Source of the DNA: Paenibacillus sp. OK003
GTDB lineage: Bacteria; Bacillota; Bacilli; Paenibacillales; Paenibacillaceae
Reading direction: 5' to 3'
Assembly (NCBI RefSeq): GCF_900109515.1
Contig: NZ_FOBD01000005.1
Coordinates: 186,001-250,000, forward strand
DNA length: 64,000 nucleotides
The notes beneath the pieces were generated by a model. That model did no database searches. It saw only the letters and a list, made by a program, of their open reading frames with translations, and was not told the origin of the DNA. The position numbers and the translations under genes were made by a program. Below, one piece after another: positions 34,939 through 45,171 of this stretch (position 1 is its first letter; every line of letters starts with the position of its first letter).

Positions 34939-35484
34939 TTGCAAACAGGTGTAACGTTATGGTTCACCGGTTTGTCCGGCTCTGGCAAAACGACACTCAG
35001 CCGCTGTGTGGAGCAACAACTCAAACGAATGGGTGTTGCAACAGAAACGCTGGATGGCGATATTCTCAGGGATCAGATATTCAGAGGATTAGGCTTTTCC
35101 AAAGAAGATCGATCCTTAAACATAAGAACTGCAGCCTATCTGGCCCAACTTCTGACCAGGCACGGTGTAATTGTTTTGGCATCCTTCATCTCACCTTATC
35201 GTGACATGAGGGACCAATGTCGGCAAAGGATCGGACCCTTTCTGGAGGTCTACGTCAAATGCTCGTGGGAGGAGTGTGCAAGAAGAGATACAAAGGGCTT
35301 GTATCGCAAAGCGCTTTCCGGAGAAATCAAGCACTTCACCGGTTTGACTGATCCTTACGAAGAACCGCTGCATCCCGAACTTATTGTAGATACGGAGAAT
35401 ACAAGCGAAGAACAATGCACAGAACAGATTATCGCCTATTTAACTAAGCATGGGTATATTGGAAGGGCAGATTCACACGCCTAG
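34939..35484 (+). CDS. cysC: Adenylylsulfate (APS) kinase
   Basis: The 181-residue kinase makes PAPS from APS and ATP. It has Walker A GLSGSGKT (11-18), the DGD motif LDGDILRDQIFRGLGFSKEDRSLNIR (about 38-63), the conserved ASFISPYR segment near 82 and the KGLYRKALSGEI lid region. The form DGDILRDQIFRGLGF differs from the common DGDNVRHGL type and is seen in kinases dedicated to biosynthetic loci. The start is TTG at 34939 with AAGGTGGTG upstream. With the sulfotransferase before it, it forms a two-gene sulfation unit. No ATP sulfurylase is in the window, so APS must come from elsewhere. Confidence 0.92.
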   Translation: MQTGVTLWFTGLSGSGKTTLSRCVEQQLKRMGVATETLDGDILRDQIFRGLGFSKEDRSLNIRTAAYLAQLLTRHGVIVLASFISPYRDMRDQCRQRIGPFLEVYVKCSWEECARRDTKGLYRKALSGEIKHFTGLTDPYEEPLHPELIVDTENTSEEQCTEQIIAYLTKHGYIGRADSHA

Positions 35485-35525
35485 ATTGAACTCGAGAGAA
35501 GAAAACAACCTTAAAGCTAAACTCC

Positions 35526-35570
35526 AAAACAGCTGCACTGTCCATTGAGGACAGCGCAGCTGTTTTGTTC
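35526..35570 (+). terminator. Intrinsic terminator of the sulfation unit
   Basis: AAAACAGCTGC-CTGTCC (35526-35542) pairs with GGACAG-GCAGCTGTTTT (35549-35566), with one bulge on each side, followed by GTTC. Confidence 0.85.
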
Positions 35571-35721
35571 TGCCGGAGGAGAGGACAACGTATCCCAAGC
35601 TAAACCCCTGGATGGAAAAGATGAATTGAGCCAATCCATCTGCAGGTGGACTTAACTCCCGCTGAATTCGGCTACACTGAATGTAGATCAGAGAACACGT
35701 GGAGAAGGTGAGGAAACAAAC

Positions 35722-36168
35722 ATGATGAATCTTGTGATTATAGCCGTCATTGTTCTATTGTTATCTTTAAGGGAGAAGGAAGTGAAGACATCCCGTTTAT
35801 GGATCTTTCCAGCAATCATTGCGTATTGGGTGCTTTCAAGCGTAATAAATACACCGTTAACAGTAGGCAATATCCTGTTATATATTGTTTTTCTCCTCAT
35901 CGGTTGCGGGATTGGTGCGTGGCGGGTACATCTGGAGCAGCTTCGAATCCATCCAACTACAGGTAAAATGATGTCCAAGGGATCGCTGGCCAGCAGCTTG
36001 CTTCTGATCGCGGTTATGGTGCTGAGACAGCTCGCCAGCCAATGGGATGTGCATCATACGGTGGTTTCACTGAGCAGTGCGTTGTTGTTTCTGCCTCTGG
36101 GAAGCATCGTTGCCCGGCGCTATTTTCTGTATGCCAAAATCCAGCGTTTTCAAGGCAGAGGTGTATAA
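35722..36168 (+). CDS. Membrane protein of CcdC/DUF1453 type, upstream of a two-component pair
   Basis: The 148-residue protein has four to five hydrophobic segments (LVIIAVIVLLLSL, LWIFPAIIAYWVLS, NILLYIVFLLIGCGIGAWRV, SLLLIAVMVLRQLA, LSSALLFLPLGSIVARR). The RVHLEQLRIHPTTGKMMSKGS loop is typical of the CcdC-like/DUF1453 group. Its molecular role is unknown. It is 33 bases upstream of the sensor kinase gene and likely co-transcribed, so it may be an accessory of that signalling system. GGAGAAGGTGAGG precedes the ATG at 35722. Confidence 0.7.
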   Translation: MMNLVIIAVIVLLLSLREKEVKTSRLWIFPAIIAYWVLSSVINTPLTVGNILLYIVFLLIGCGIGAWRVHLEQLRIHPTTGKMMSKGSLASSLLLIAVMVLRQLASQWDVHHTVVSLSSALLFLPLGSIVARRYFLYAKIQRFQGRGV

Positions 36169-36201
36169 TCGTTTCAAACTTTAGGATTAGAAAGGAAAGC
36201 T

Positions 36202-37440
36202 ATGCAGAACGACTCGAAATGGATGCAGATTCAAAAGGTGGTACTGGATCATTTAGCAGATATTATTTTAACGGTGCTGCTGCTTTACAGTCTGATCGAG
36301 CCCTTCAAAGAATTGGCGTGGACCGAGTTGGGCGCAGGACTGATCGTTAGGCTGCCCTACCTTATGTTGGTTTGGGTTCCACAGTCACTTCGAAATGAAC
36401 GGATGCGGACGTTAGGGATATTGGGGATTTGGATGGTGACGCTGCTCTATGCCCAGTTCTTCCAAGCCGAGGATCGCATATTTGAATTAACCTTTTATCT
36501 CATCGGATATACTGCGTTGAAGCTGCCCATCCATCGTTCTTCGTTGCTCGGCATCATTATTCTTATGGGGAATGCGATCCTGCTCTATATGGATGATTAC
36601 GAACCCAATCAGATTCTGGTGTATTCGATGGCTCACGCTGTAACCTATATTCTATGCTGGGCTGCGAGAATCAGGCGGGAAAGCAGACAGGACAGCAAAC
36701 GACATTATGAGGAATTGCAGAAGATGCACGCTGAACTGACACATGCCCATCAGGAGCTTCAGGATACACATCAGGAGCTGGAGCAGGCTACCGTGCGATT
36801 GCTGCAGTATGCCGTACTTGAAGAACGAAGCCGGATCTCGATGGATTTGCACGACAGTGTTGGCAACCGGTTGACCTCCATTATTGTTCAGCTTCAGGCA
36901 CTACCTTATATGATGAAGATGGACGCAGCAGAAGCGGACAAAGCGATGGGTACGGTGCTTGAAGTAGTCCGACAATGTCTCCAGGAGGTTCGGACCGTTG
37001 CTCATCAGATGGGCAGCAATGAAGCAGGCCTCGGGCTGGTCGCCTTGACGAGTCTGGTGAATGAGATACGGGAGATGGCAGGTTTTACGATCAAACTCAC
37101 TCCCCAAGAGCAGACGAGTCATTGGACGCCAGAAACGTCCGAATTATTGTATCGTGTACTTCAGGAAGCGTTAACGAATATCATTCGTCATGCCCAGGCT
37201 TCGCAAGTGAAGGTGGACATCCTGGAGAAGGAGCATCAGCTGCATATGATTGTGGAGGACAACGGAATGTATCGCAAAGAGAATCCGATCTCTCCCGGTT
37301 TCGGACTGTCGAGTATGAGAGCAAGATGTGAAAGGGCAGGCGGTTCCTTATCCATTGATGCAGTCGATCCACATGGAATGAGGTTAACCCTTACCATTCC
37401 TCAAGATGTGAAGGAGATTATGGGAGGTGATGAACAATAA
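36202..37440 (+). CDS. Sensor histidine kinase of the NarX/LiaS-DesK type (HisKA_3)
   Basis: The 412-residue kinase has five to six N-terminal transmembrane segments, then a coiled coil of HxELxxxHQEL repeats (about 170-200). The HisKA_3 dimerisation domain has phospho-acceptor His217 in RSRISMDLHDSVGNRLTSI. The HATPase_c domain has LLYRVLQEALTNIIRHAQAS and VEDNGM/GFGLSSMRARCE. No extracellular sensor domain is visible, so it probably senses membrane state or a membrane partner, as in LiaS and DesK. The next gene starts within its stop codon (TAATG). Confidence 0.9.
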   Translation: MQNDSKWMQIQKVVLDHLADIILTVLLLYSLIEPFKELAWTELGAGLIVRLPYLMLVWVPQSLRNERMRTLGILGIWMVTLLYAQFFQAEDRIFELTFYLIGYTALKLPIHRSSLLGIIILMGNAILLYMDDYEPNQILVYSMAHAVTYILCWAARIRRESRQDSKRHYEELQKMHAELTHAHQELQDTHQELEQATVRLLQYAVLEERSRISMDLHDSVGNRLTSIIVQLQALPYMMKMDAAEADKAMGTVLEVVRQCLQEVRTVAHQMGSNEAGLGLVALTSLVNEIREMAGFTIKLTPQEQTSHWTPETSELLYRVLQEALTNIIRHAQASQVKVDILEKEHQLHMIVEDNGMYRKENPISPGFGLSSMRARCERAGGSLSIDAVDPHGMRLTLTIPQDVKEIMGGDEQ

Positions 37441-38126
37441 TGGAGCAAGACATACAGGACATACATGTACTCCTCGTGGATGACCAGCATCTGGTCCGGC
37501 ATGGTTTACGTTTTATTATTAATGCACAGCAGGATATGGAAGTGGTAGGCGAAGCGAGCGGGGGACATGAAGCAGTCCTTCTGGCAGCAGAGGTTCGTCC
37601 ACATGTCGTATTGATGGATGTGCAGATGGAAGCAGGAGACGGACTGGAAGCGACAGCGGAGCTAATGAAGATACTGCCTGACTGCAAAGTGGTCATCCTG
37701 ACCACATTCGATCATGAGGATTATGTGTACAAAGGAATACGTGCCGGAGCTGTTGGTTATCTGCTCAAGGATGCGGCGCCGGACGAACTCGTTGATGCGG
37801 TTCGTGCTGCATACCGGGGGGAGGCGATCTACCGCACGGCGGTGGCAGCCAAGGTGATCGGTCTTGCCATTCGTTCAACTCCGAGTCATTCGGATTCAGT
37901 GAAGGAGACGGTAGCAAACGAACCATTGCCGGAACCGTTTACCGGACGGGAATTGGAGGTTTTGCAGCAGATGGCATATGGATTACGGAATGAGGAGATT
38001 GCCCGCAAGCTTTTTATCGGAGAGAGTACGGTCAAGACTCATGTACATCGCATTTTGCAAAAGATTCAGGTGGAAGACCGCACACAGGCGGTCGTCTTTG
38101 CCATTCGTAATGGATTCGTCAAGTAA
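37440..38126 (+). CDS. NarL/LuxR-type response regulator
   Basis: The 228-residue regulator has an N-terminal receiver with VDDQH, phospho-acceptor Asp60 in LMDVQMEAGDG, and Lys in YLLKDAAP. The C-terminal LuxR-type helix-turn-helix reads FTGRELEVLQQMAYGLRNEEIARKLFIGESTVKTHVHRIL. It is the partner of the preceding kinase, translationally coupled through TAATG. Targets are not visible; the upstream membrane protein may be part of the circuit. Confidence 0.92.
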   Translation: MEQDIQDIHVLLVDDQHLVRHGLRFIINAQQDMEVVGEASGGHEAVLLAAEVRPHVVLMDVQMEAGDGLEATAELMKILPDCKVVILTTFDHEDYVYKGIRAGAVGYLLKDAAPDELVDAVRAAYRGEAIYRTAVAAKVIGLAIRSTPSHSDSVKETVANEPLPEPFTGRELEVLQQMAYGLRNEEIARKLFIGESTVKTHVHRILQKIQVEDRTQAVVFAIRNGFVK

Positions 38127-38167
38127 GCTGTCCTTGATCTTCTGTGAAGGAATAATCATAATTCAGC

Positions 38168-38204
38168 AAATAACCAGCTGCCCCATGCGGAGCTGGTTAT
38201 TTTG
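38168..38204 (+). terminator. Intrinsic terminator of the two-component operon
   Basis: AAATAACCAGCT (38168-38179) pairs perfectly with AGCTGGTTATTT (38191-38202). Confidence 0.85.
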
Positions 38205-38283
38205 TATGACCACATAAACAATGTCTCAAAATTGAGAAAAGAGATGGAATGTTTGGTGTGAGATAAGTCATAGAATAACGTTA

Positions 38284-38297
38284 AGTAAGCGCTTCCA
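38284..38297. promoter_or_regulatory. cre-like CcpA box upstream of the oligopeptide-type importer
   Basis: AGTAAGCGCTTCCA with preceding A matches 14 of 15 consensus positions and lies 35 bases before the first gene. A cre box suggests the importer carries a carbohydrate. Confidence 0.55.
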
Positions 38298-38331
38298 ATA
38301 ACATCAATATGAATTCACGGAGGGGTTCAGA

Positions 38332-40143
38332 ATGCGATTTAAAAGAGCTGTCACACCGCTCGTCGCTCTGTTCATGTCGGTCACATTGTTAGCCGGATGC
38401 CAAAGTGTTCAGCCACCATCAGTAAGTGAACCACAAGGGACGGTGGATACACCGACCACGACAACCCAGAACGAACCTGCACCACAGACCAACAAGGAAA
38501 CACCACGTAATGAGACCTTGTATATCAACGGGCTGCAATGGGGGCCACCAACCAACTTCAATCTGTTGAGCGGAAATCCCGCATTTCCAGTGAATTACGG
38601 CAACTCCAGGGAACTGGTGTACGAAACACTGTTTATGGTGAACCAGCTGGACGGTGGTCTTGAACCTCTATTGGGCAAGTCGTATGAATGGACGGATGAA
38701 ACCACGCTGCGTATCGAGCTGAATGCGGATGCCAAGTGGAGCGACGGAACAGCTTTTACAGCAGATGATGTTGTATACACCTATGAACTGGGCAAAAAAT
38801 ACGATATCAACTGGAGCAGCTTCTGGACCTACATCCGTGAAGTGAAAGCAGATGGAGCACAGGCCGTGGAAATTAAGCTGAACCCTGATAACCCCAACAA
38901 GCTGACCGTACTGGACAGCATTGAACTGATCCCGATGCTGCCGAAGCATATCTGGGAAGAGATCGAGAAGAAGAACAATAATGATCTGACCGCGATTCGT
39001 AAAGAGGTTAATGACAATCCAGTGGGAACCGGAGCCTATAAGCTTCATTTTTACAACGACCAGAAAATTACGATTGTCCGTGACGATAACTACTGGGGGC
39101 AGAAATTGTTCGGCAAATTGCCCGCACCGAAGTACATCACTCACGTGATCTACAAGGATAATGCCGCAGGTGATCTGGCGTTCAAGAGTGGGCAAGTGGA
39201 CGTCTCCCAGCAGTTTATCCCTCAAGTGTGGAAGATGTGGGAAGGCGGGGCTGCTGTCAAAACGTATCTGAAGGATGCGCCGTATTATCTGCCCGGTTCC
39301 ATGCCAAGCATTTTCTTCAATCTGTCCAAAGCCGGACTCGATAATGCTGACGTTCGCCGTGCGATAGCCATGAGCATCAACTATGACAAAATCTCGGAGC
39401 TGGCCATGAGCGGATATTCCGCGCCAATGCAGCCTTCCCTGACCTTGAACTCGGACGCTGAGTCCAAATATATTGACCAAGATGCCATCAAGTCGTTGCA
39501 ATGGACGATGGATATTGAAGGAGCCAACGCTCTGCTCGACAAGATTGGAGCAACCAAAGGTAAAGACGGCATCCGTGTTCTTAACGGCAAACGCCTTGGA
39601 CCTTTCGAGGTTGAATGTCCTTACGGCTGGTCTGACTGGAACGCTGCCCTGGAGATCGTAGCGCAGAGCGCCAAGGCCATAGGGATTGAGATTCGCACCA
39701 AATTCCCGGAATCCCCGGTATGGACCAATGATCTGCAAACCGGCAAATTCGATATTATCATGAATACGCCTGCAGGCGGGGTCAGCCCAAGCCAGCCGTG
39801 GAACCGTGCGATGACGATCATGTACTCCAAAGGGGTTGCCCCAATGGGTGAGATGGCTTTCTGGAACTGGGGACGGTACCAGAATGACCGTGCAGACGCC
39901 ATTATTGAAGAGATTCCATCCGTGTCTGACGAGGCGAAGCTGAAGTCACTGTACACTGAACTGAATACCATCTGGCTGAAAGATATCCCTTCTATTCCGC
40001 TAATGTACAGACCATGGGTGTTTGACACCGTGAACGAATCGGTCTGGAAAGGTTTCCCGACAGAAGGAGATGGCACCAACATTCCGCCGCAAATCTCGAT
40101 GGACGGCGCAGGTATTAAGGCATTGTATCAGATCCACAATTAA
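38332..40143 (+). CDS. SBP family 5 extracellular binding lipoprotein, probably for oligosaccharides
   Basis: The 603-residue lipoprotein has a lipobox TLLAGC near residue 23 and a Thr/Pro/Gln linker. The family 5 solute-binding fold follows (NSRELVYETLFMVNQLDGGLEPLLGKSYEWTD..., WSDGTAFTADDVVYTYELGKK, VGTGAYKLHFYNDQK, ADVRRAIAMSINYDKI). Family 5 proteins bind oligopeptides, nickel or, in many plant-degrading bacteria and archaea, cello- or mannan-oligosaccharides. The cre box and the surroundings favour an oligosaccharide. It heads a five-gene importer operon with two permeases and two ATPases. The ATG has GGAGGGG upstream. Confidence 0.9.
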   Translation: MRFKRAVTPLVALFMSVTLLAGCQSVQPPSVSEPQGTVDTPTTTTQNEPAPQTNKETPRNETLYINGLQWGPPTNFNLLSGNPAFPVNYGNSRELVYETLFMVNQLDGGLEPLLGKSYEWTDETTLRIELNADAKWSDGTAFTADDVVYTYELGKKYDINWSSFWTYIREVKADGAQAVEIKLNPDNPNKLTVLDSIELIPMLPKHIWEEIEKKNNNDLTAIRKEVNDNPVGTGAYKLHFYNDQKITIVRDDNYWGQKLFGKLPAPKYITHVIYKDNAAGDLAFKSGQVDVSQQFIPQVWKMWEGGAAVKTYLKDAPYYLPGSMPSIFFNLSKAGLDNADVRRAIAMSINYDKISELAMSGYSAPMQPSLTLNSDAESKYIDQDAIKSLQWTMDIEGANALLDKIGATKGKDGIRVLNGKRLGPFEVECPYGWSDWNAALEIVAQSAKAIGIEIRTKFPESPVWTNDLQTGKFDIIMNTPAGGVSPSQPWNRAMTIMYSKGVAPMGEMAFWNWGRYQNDRADAIIEEIPSVSDEAKLKSLYTELNTIWLKDIPSIPLMYRPWVFDTVNESVWKGFPTEGDGTNIPPQISMDGAGIKALYQIHN

Positions 40144-40232
40144 GGAACTCATATTGAATCAGGACACGATGAAGTGACACGCCACTTCAGACATAAGGCC
40201 CTTATCCGCTAAACTCGGGGGTGCTAAATCCT

Positions 40233-41243
40233 ATGAATGCCTATTCCAGATATGTCGCCAAAAAAGTATTCTGGTACGGCCTGACCCTGGTCATTGCCAT
40301 CGGACTGAATTTTATTTTGCCTAGACTGATTGAAGGTAACCCGGTGAGCATGATCGCTTCCAAAATGACGTCAGGGATGACTGACTCGGATTCCATCAAG
40401 CGGGTGTATGAGACGTTTACGGTTGAATTCGGCATTGATCAGCCACTATGGACCCAATTCGGCATCTATTTGAAAAATCTGTTCACAGGTAATCTGGGCA
40501 CGTCCTTTGGACTGTATCCGAAGCCTGTGACGGATATTCTGGCCTCCGCCGTCCCTTGGACGGTGGGGCTTCAACTTCCGGCCATTCTGGTCGGCTGGAT
40601 CATTGGCAATTTGCTCGGTGCGATTGCAGCGTACCGGAAGGGCGTTTTTGATAAAGTGCTGTTTCCGGTAGCGTTGTTTATCAATTCCATTCCTTTTTTT
40701 ACTCTGGCTATTATTATGCTGTATGTCTTTGCATTATCACTGAAATGGTTCCCTTTATCCGGGGGATATGACTTCCAGATGGTGCCGCAGCTGAGCTTCG
40801 ACTTCATCATGTCCGTGGTTCGCCACCATACCTTGCCGTTCCTCTCCATCGTGCTTGTGACCATTGGTGGTCAGGCGATTGGCATGCGGGAGATGTCCAT
40901 CTATGAGCTGAATTCAGACTATGTGTTATACAGCAAACTGTTAGGTATACGCGACGGCCGAATTGCGCGTTATGTGTTCCGTAACGCCATGCTGCCGCAA
41001 ATTACGGGACTTGCGCTTTCCATCGGTACGATGGTCGGCGGATCACTCATCTGCGAGATTGTCTTCAGTTATCCGGGCATCGGCACATGGTTGTTCACGG
41101 CCATAAGGCAACTGGATTACCCGCTAATCTCGGGGTGTACGCTGCTGATTGCCATTGCTGTATTGCTTGCGAATTTCACCATTGATGTCATCTACGGCTT
41201 CATTGACCCGCGCATCAAGGCCGCTCAAATGGAGGAACAGTGA
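40233..41243 (+). CDS. ABC permease, DppB/OppB type
   Basis: The protein has an N-terminal transmembrane helix ([22 protein letters not shown]), an extracellular loop with the [27 protein letters not shown] signature, and five more helices. The EAA-like loop is [27 protein letters not shown]. The open frame starts at a GTG (40221) that is part of the ribosome binding site itself (CGGGGGTG). The ATG at 40233 is the better start, giving 336 residues. It pairs with the next gene's product. Confidence 0.9.
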   Translation: MNAYSRYVAKKVFWYGLTLVIAIGLNFILPRLIEGNPVSMIASKMTSGMTDSDSIKRVYETFTVEFGIDQPLWTQFGIYLKNLFTGNLGTSFGLYPKPVTDILASAVPWTVGLQLPAILVGWIIGNLLGAIAAYRKGVFDKVLFPVALFINSIPFFTLAIIMLYVFALSLKWFPLSGGYDFQMVPQLSFDFIMSVVRHHTLPFLSIVLVTIGGQAIGMREMSIYELNSDYVLYSKLLGIRDGRIARYVFRNAMLPQITGLALSIGTMVGGSLICEIVFSYPGIGTWLFTAIRQLDYPLISGCTLLIAIAVLLANFTIDVIYGFIDPRIKAAQMEEQ

Positions 41244-41244
41244 T

Positions 41245-42081
41245 ATGAAGCATTCGATCTCTATTTTGCTGAAGTCACCCAAATTCATGATCGGTGCGGT
41301 GACTTTTGTCGGCATGCTGCTCTTGGTTACGATCTATCCACTCATTAATCGCAGTGATCCCCTTGAGATGATTGCGATGGCGTTCCAGCCACCTGGCGAT
41401 GGCCTGCTGTTAGGATCGGACAATTTTGGACGGGATATTTTCCTTGAATTGATGTATGGCATTCAGACATCCGTACGTGTGGGGCTGATTGCAGGTGTGT
41501 TTGCGACCATTATCGGTCTGGTTATGGGTCTGGTGTCGGGATATATCGGGGGAATGCTGGATAACTTTCTGACGGCAATTACAAATATTTTCATCGTTAT
41601 TCCTTCGTTTATTATTCTGATCTTGATCTCGGTCAGCATTGATTCACGCAGTTCCCTGGTGACGGCGATCATTATCGGTATAACTAGCTGGCCCTGGACG
41701 GCCCGGGCTGTGCGAGCCCAGACGACATCTCTGCGCAGCCGGGATCATGTGCATATTGCGAAAATTTCGGGACACAGTACGCCGCGTATCATTATCCATG
41801 AGATTTTGCCGTATATCGCGTCTTATGTGGTGATGGCTTTTGTGCTCCAGACGGCATCGGGCATTCTGTCCGAAGCTTCCATCTCCATGCTGGGCCTGGG
41901 GCCGTATAATACGATCTCGCTCGGCATTCTGATGAACTGGGCACTGGTGTTTGAAGCGCCAGTAGCAGGGGCGTGGTGGGCGTTCATTCCTGCGGCGCTG
42001 GCGATTGCGGTCATTACCTTCTCGCTTTATCTAATGAATACGGGCATGGACGAAATTTTTAATCCGAAAATAAGGAGCTAA
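41245..42081 (+). CDS. ABC permease, DppC/OppC type
   Basis: The long open frame overlaps the upstream gene. GGAGGA at 41231-41236 and the ATG at 41245, two bases after the previous stop, fix the start, giving 278 residues. It has the OppC features: [30 protein letters not shown] near residues 52-80, an EAA loop [23 protein letters not shown], and a C-terminal FNPKIRS. It has six transmembrane segments. It forms the heterodimeric channel with the DppB-type partner. Confidence 0.92.
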   Translation: MKHSISILLKSPKFMIGAVTFVGMLLLVTIYPLINRSDPLEMIAMAFQPPGDGLLLGSDNFGRDIFLELMYGIQTSVRVGLIAGVFATIIGLVMGLVSGYIGGMLDNFLTAITNIFIVIPSFIILILISVSIDSRSSLVTAIIIGITSWPWTARAVRAQTTSLRSRDHVHIAKISGHSTPRIIIHEILPYIASYVVMAFVLQTASGILSEASISMLGLGPYNTISLGILMNWALVFEAPVAGAWWAFIPAALAIAVITFSLYLMNTGMDEIFNPKIRS

Positions 42082-42085
42082 GACC

Positions 42086-43240
<1,155 letters not shown>

Positions 43241-43300
43241 AATGATTCTTTCTGGGCGTAACGGGCTCGGATCAAGGCTCCCCGAAAGGAGTGAGGTAGT

Positions 43301-44101
43301 ATGGCAATGGGCAAGGTGCTGATCAGCGGCCGCCATCTGACCAAGGTGTACGGTACAGGCAATCGCAAAAAGGCAGCGGTGGATGATGTGAGCTTTGATT
43401 TTCATGAAGGGGAGATTATCTCCATTGTCGGAGAGAGTGGCAGTGGCAAGACGACACTCGCGAAAATGATCATGGGCTTGCTCAAGGAAACGGGTGGAGC
43501 GATCGAATACGATGGCAAGCCCAGACAACTGAAGCGGTATCGTGAGCGTAAAGCCTATTGGAAGGATATCCAGGCCATTTTCCAGGACCCGTTCTCTTCG
43601 TTCAACGTATTTCACCGGGTGGAAAAGCTGCTGGTGGATTGTATCAAACTTCAGGGACTGAAGCTGAATAAGGACGAGGAATATGCCAAAATGAAGGAAG
43701 CCTGTTCCTTCGTCAATCTGAAGTTCGAAGAGTTATACAATAAATATCCGTTTGAGCTGTCCGGTGGACAGATGCAACGGCTCATGATTGCCCGCATTTT
43801 CATGCTGCATCCTAAGGTGTTGATCGCTGATGAACCAACGTCCATGGTGGACGCGTGCTCGCGTTCAACGATTCTCGATATGCTGCTCAAGCTGCGCGAC
43901 GAGAACCGCATGACCATTGTGTTTATTACGCACGACGTGGGTCTGGCTTATTATGTGAGCGACACGATCTGTATTATGGAGCATGGGCGAATGGTGGAGG
44001 CAGGGAGAGCGGAGGAGGTCATTCACCATGCGGAGCATCCCTATACCAAGCAATTAATCAATGATGTACCCAAAATTCATTCTCCCTGGGTGCTCGATTG
44101 A
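43301..44101 (+). CDS. ABC ATPase, DppF/OppF type
   Basis: The 266-residue ATPase has Walker [11 protein letters not shown]-loop [13 protein letters not shown], signature LSGGQMQR and Walker [17 protein letters not shown], with the switch His in FITHDVGL. The MVDACSR variant of the D-loop is common in this carbohydrate-linked group. It completes the five-gene importer and is followed by a terminator. GGAGTGAGG precedes the ATG at 43301. Confidence 0.92.
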   Translation: MAMGKVLISGRHLTKVYGTGNRKKAAVDDVSFDFHEGEIISIVGESGSGKTTLAKMIMGLLKETGGAIEYDGKPRQLKRYRERKAYWKDIQAIFQDPFSSFNVFHRVEKLLVDCIKLQGLKLNKDEEYAKMKEACSFVNLKFEELYNKYPFELSGGQMQRLMIARIFMLHPKVLIADEPTSMVDACSRSTILDMLLKLRDENRMTIVFITHDVGLAYYVSDTICIMEHGRMVEAGRAEEVIHHAEHPYTKQLINDVPKIHSPWVLD

Positions 44102-44109
44102 CACAAATC

Positions 44110-44150
44110 AAGCCCTGGACCGTTTTAAGCGGAACAGGGCTTCTTATTGT
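44110..44150 (+). terminator. Intrinsic terminator of the oligosaccharide-type importer operon
   Basis: AAGCCCTG (44110-44117) pairs with CAGGGCTT (44135-44142), with an inner CCG/CGG pairing, followed by CTTATTGT. Confidence 0.7.
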
Positions 44151-44169
44151 CCAAGATGAAAGGTTCGTT

Positions 44170-44304
44170 TTAGCGAGTGGGTAGTTGTAGCGTCCGTGCA
44201 GACTCTGTTGATGGGGGTGTTGAATGGGTGTGATCTTCCGCGATATTCTGGTTTGTCTGCTTGCCCGAATAAAAGTTAATGATATCATCAACCGTAGAAA
44301 ACAC
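44170..44304 (-). CDS. Possible small ORF or gene remnant downstream of HU
   Basis: From the GTG at 44302-44304 the frame encodes MFSTVDDIINFYSGKQ, then a His/Thr/Pro/Ser-rich tail ending LQLPTR (44 residues). The frame stays open further upstream through KIGKEVFIQTHNEHFDVNV back into the 3' end of HU, without another standard start. AAAGAGG stands 5-6 bases before an ATT codon. The composition looks protein-like, but no family is recognised. It may be the end of a decayed gene or a genuine small protein with a rare start. Confidence 0.3.
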   Translation of the reverse strand: MFSTVDDIINFYSGKQTNQNIAEDHTHSTPPSTESARTLQLPTR

Positions 44305-44372
44305 GACATTTACATCAAAATGTTCGTTGTGTGTTTGAATAAAAACCTCTTTTCCGATCTTGTTGTTGCTGT

Positions 44373-44645
44373 TTAGTTTAGAGCTTCTTTCATTGTTAAT
44401 CCTGCTGTGAATACAGGAACTTTACCTGCTGGAAGTTGAATTTCCTTACCAGTTCGACGGCTTTTACCCATACGTGCTTCCCGATTACGCACTTCGAATT
44501 TGCCGAATCCAACCAGTTGAACCTCTTTGCCTTCTTTCAATGCTTCCAAAATCGAATCCAGCACAACCGTTACGGCCTTTTCAGCGTTCTTTTTGGAGAA
44601 TCCGCCGTTTTTGGCTACTTCTGTGATCAATTGTTCTTTATCCAT
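44373..44645 (-). CDS. hup: DNA-binding protein HU
   Basis: The 90-residue protein is the standard bacterial HU: MDKEQLITEVAKNGGFSKKNAEKAV start, VQLVGFGKFEVRNREARMGKSRRTGKEI beta-arm region, and PAGKVPVFTAGLTMKEALN end. It forms a dimer that bends and compacts DNA. It is on the minus strand, monocistronic, between the importer operon and a cold-shock gene. The region 44646-44799 holds only upstream sequence and the terminator of the cold-shock gene. Confidence 0.95.
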   Translation of the reverse strand: MDKEQLITEVAKNGGFSKKNAEKAVTVVLDSILEALKEGKEVQLVGFGKFEVRNREARMGKSRRTGKEIQLPAGKVPVFTAGLTMKEALN

Positions 44646-44766
44646 TTGTCATACCTCGCTTTTCGTTTTTGGATGTTAAGTTTATGAAATCAGCATGTTG
44701 CGCAATTCAATTCATGAGTGAAAGACGCTCTTTAAATTTATGCAACATGCTCATGTAATAAAACAA

Positions 44767-44792
44767 AAAGCTGCCTTGTACAAGGCAGCTTT
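44767..44792 (-). terminator. Terminator of the cold-shock gene
   Basis: AAAGCTGCCTTG (44767-44778) is the exact reverse complement of CAAGGCAGCTTT (44781-44792), with a TA centre. Read on the minus strand it ends in TTTTTGTTT. Confidence 0.85.
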
Positions 44793-44799
44793 AATATAA

Positions 44800-45000
44800 T
44801 TAAACTTTAGTAACGTTCTCAGCCTGTGGACCACGGTTACCTTGAGTTACTTCAAATTGGACGCGTTGTCCTTCATCCAATGTTTTGAAACCGTCGCCTT
44901 GAATTGCACTGAAATGAACGAATACGTCTGTTCCTTCTTCAGTTTCGATAAAGCCAAATCCTTTGTCCGCGTTAAACCATTTCACTGTACCTGTTTGCAT
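44800..45000 (-). CDS. Cold-shock protein (CspA family)
   Basis: The 66-residue protein is a single cold-shock domain with RNP1 KGFGFIE and RNP2 VFVHFSAI motifs. It starts [17 protein letters not shown] and ends [10 protein letters not shown], the usual length. It binds single-stranded RNA and DNA as an RNA chaperone. The 5' untranslated region (45001 onward) is AT-rich. The ATG has GGAGGAACTAC upstream on the minus strand. Confidence 0.95.
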   Translation of the reverse strand: MQTGTVKWFNADKGFGFIETEEGTDVFVHFSAIQGDGFKTLDEGQRVQFEVTQGNRGPQAENVTKV

Positions 45001-45096
45001 GTAGTTCCTCCAAAAAATAAGTTTTTAAACGACCATTTTGAAAAGGCTAATTTTAGAAATCAACGCTAATCGGGTATATTCAAACCCACAGACTTG

Positions 45097-45146
45097 ATGT
45101 CCGCTAATGTATCGATTAATATGATAATACCATGTCCGCTAATATA
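45097..45146. repeat. Two direct ATGTCCGCTAATRTA motifs flanking the recombinase promoter
   Basis: ATGTCCGCTAATGTA (45097-45111) and ATGTCCGCTAATATA (45132-45146) are direct repeats 35 bases apart. GATAAT (45124-45129) between them could be a -10. They may be operator sites or recombinase-binding sites for the adjacent tyrosine recombinase. Confidence 0.55.
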
Positions 45147-45171
45147 AGTCAAGATTTGGAGGTTTTTTCTA

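Noticed and set aside
41149..41244. N-terminal extension of the DppC-type permease frame
   Set aside because: It overlaps the previous permease gene and lies before a clear GGAGGA-ATG start at 41245.
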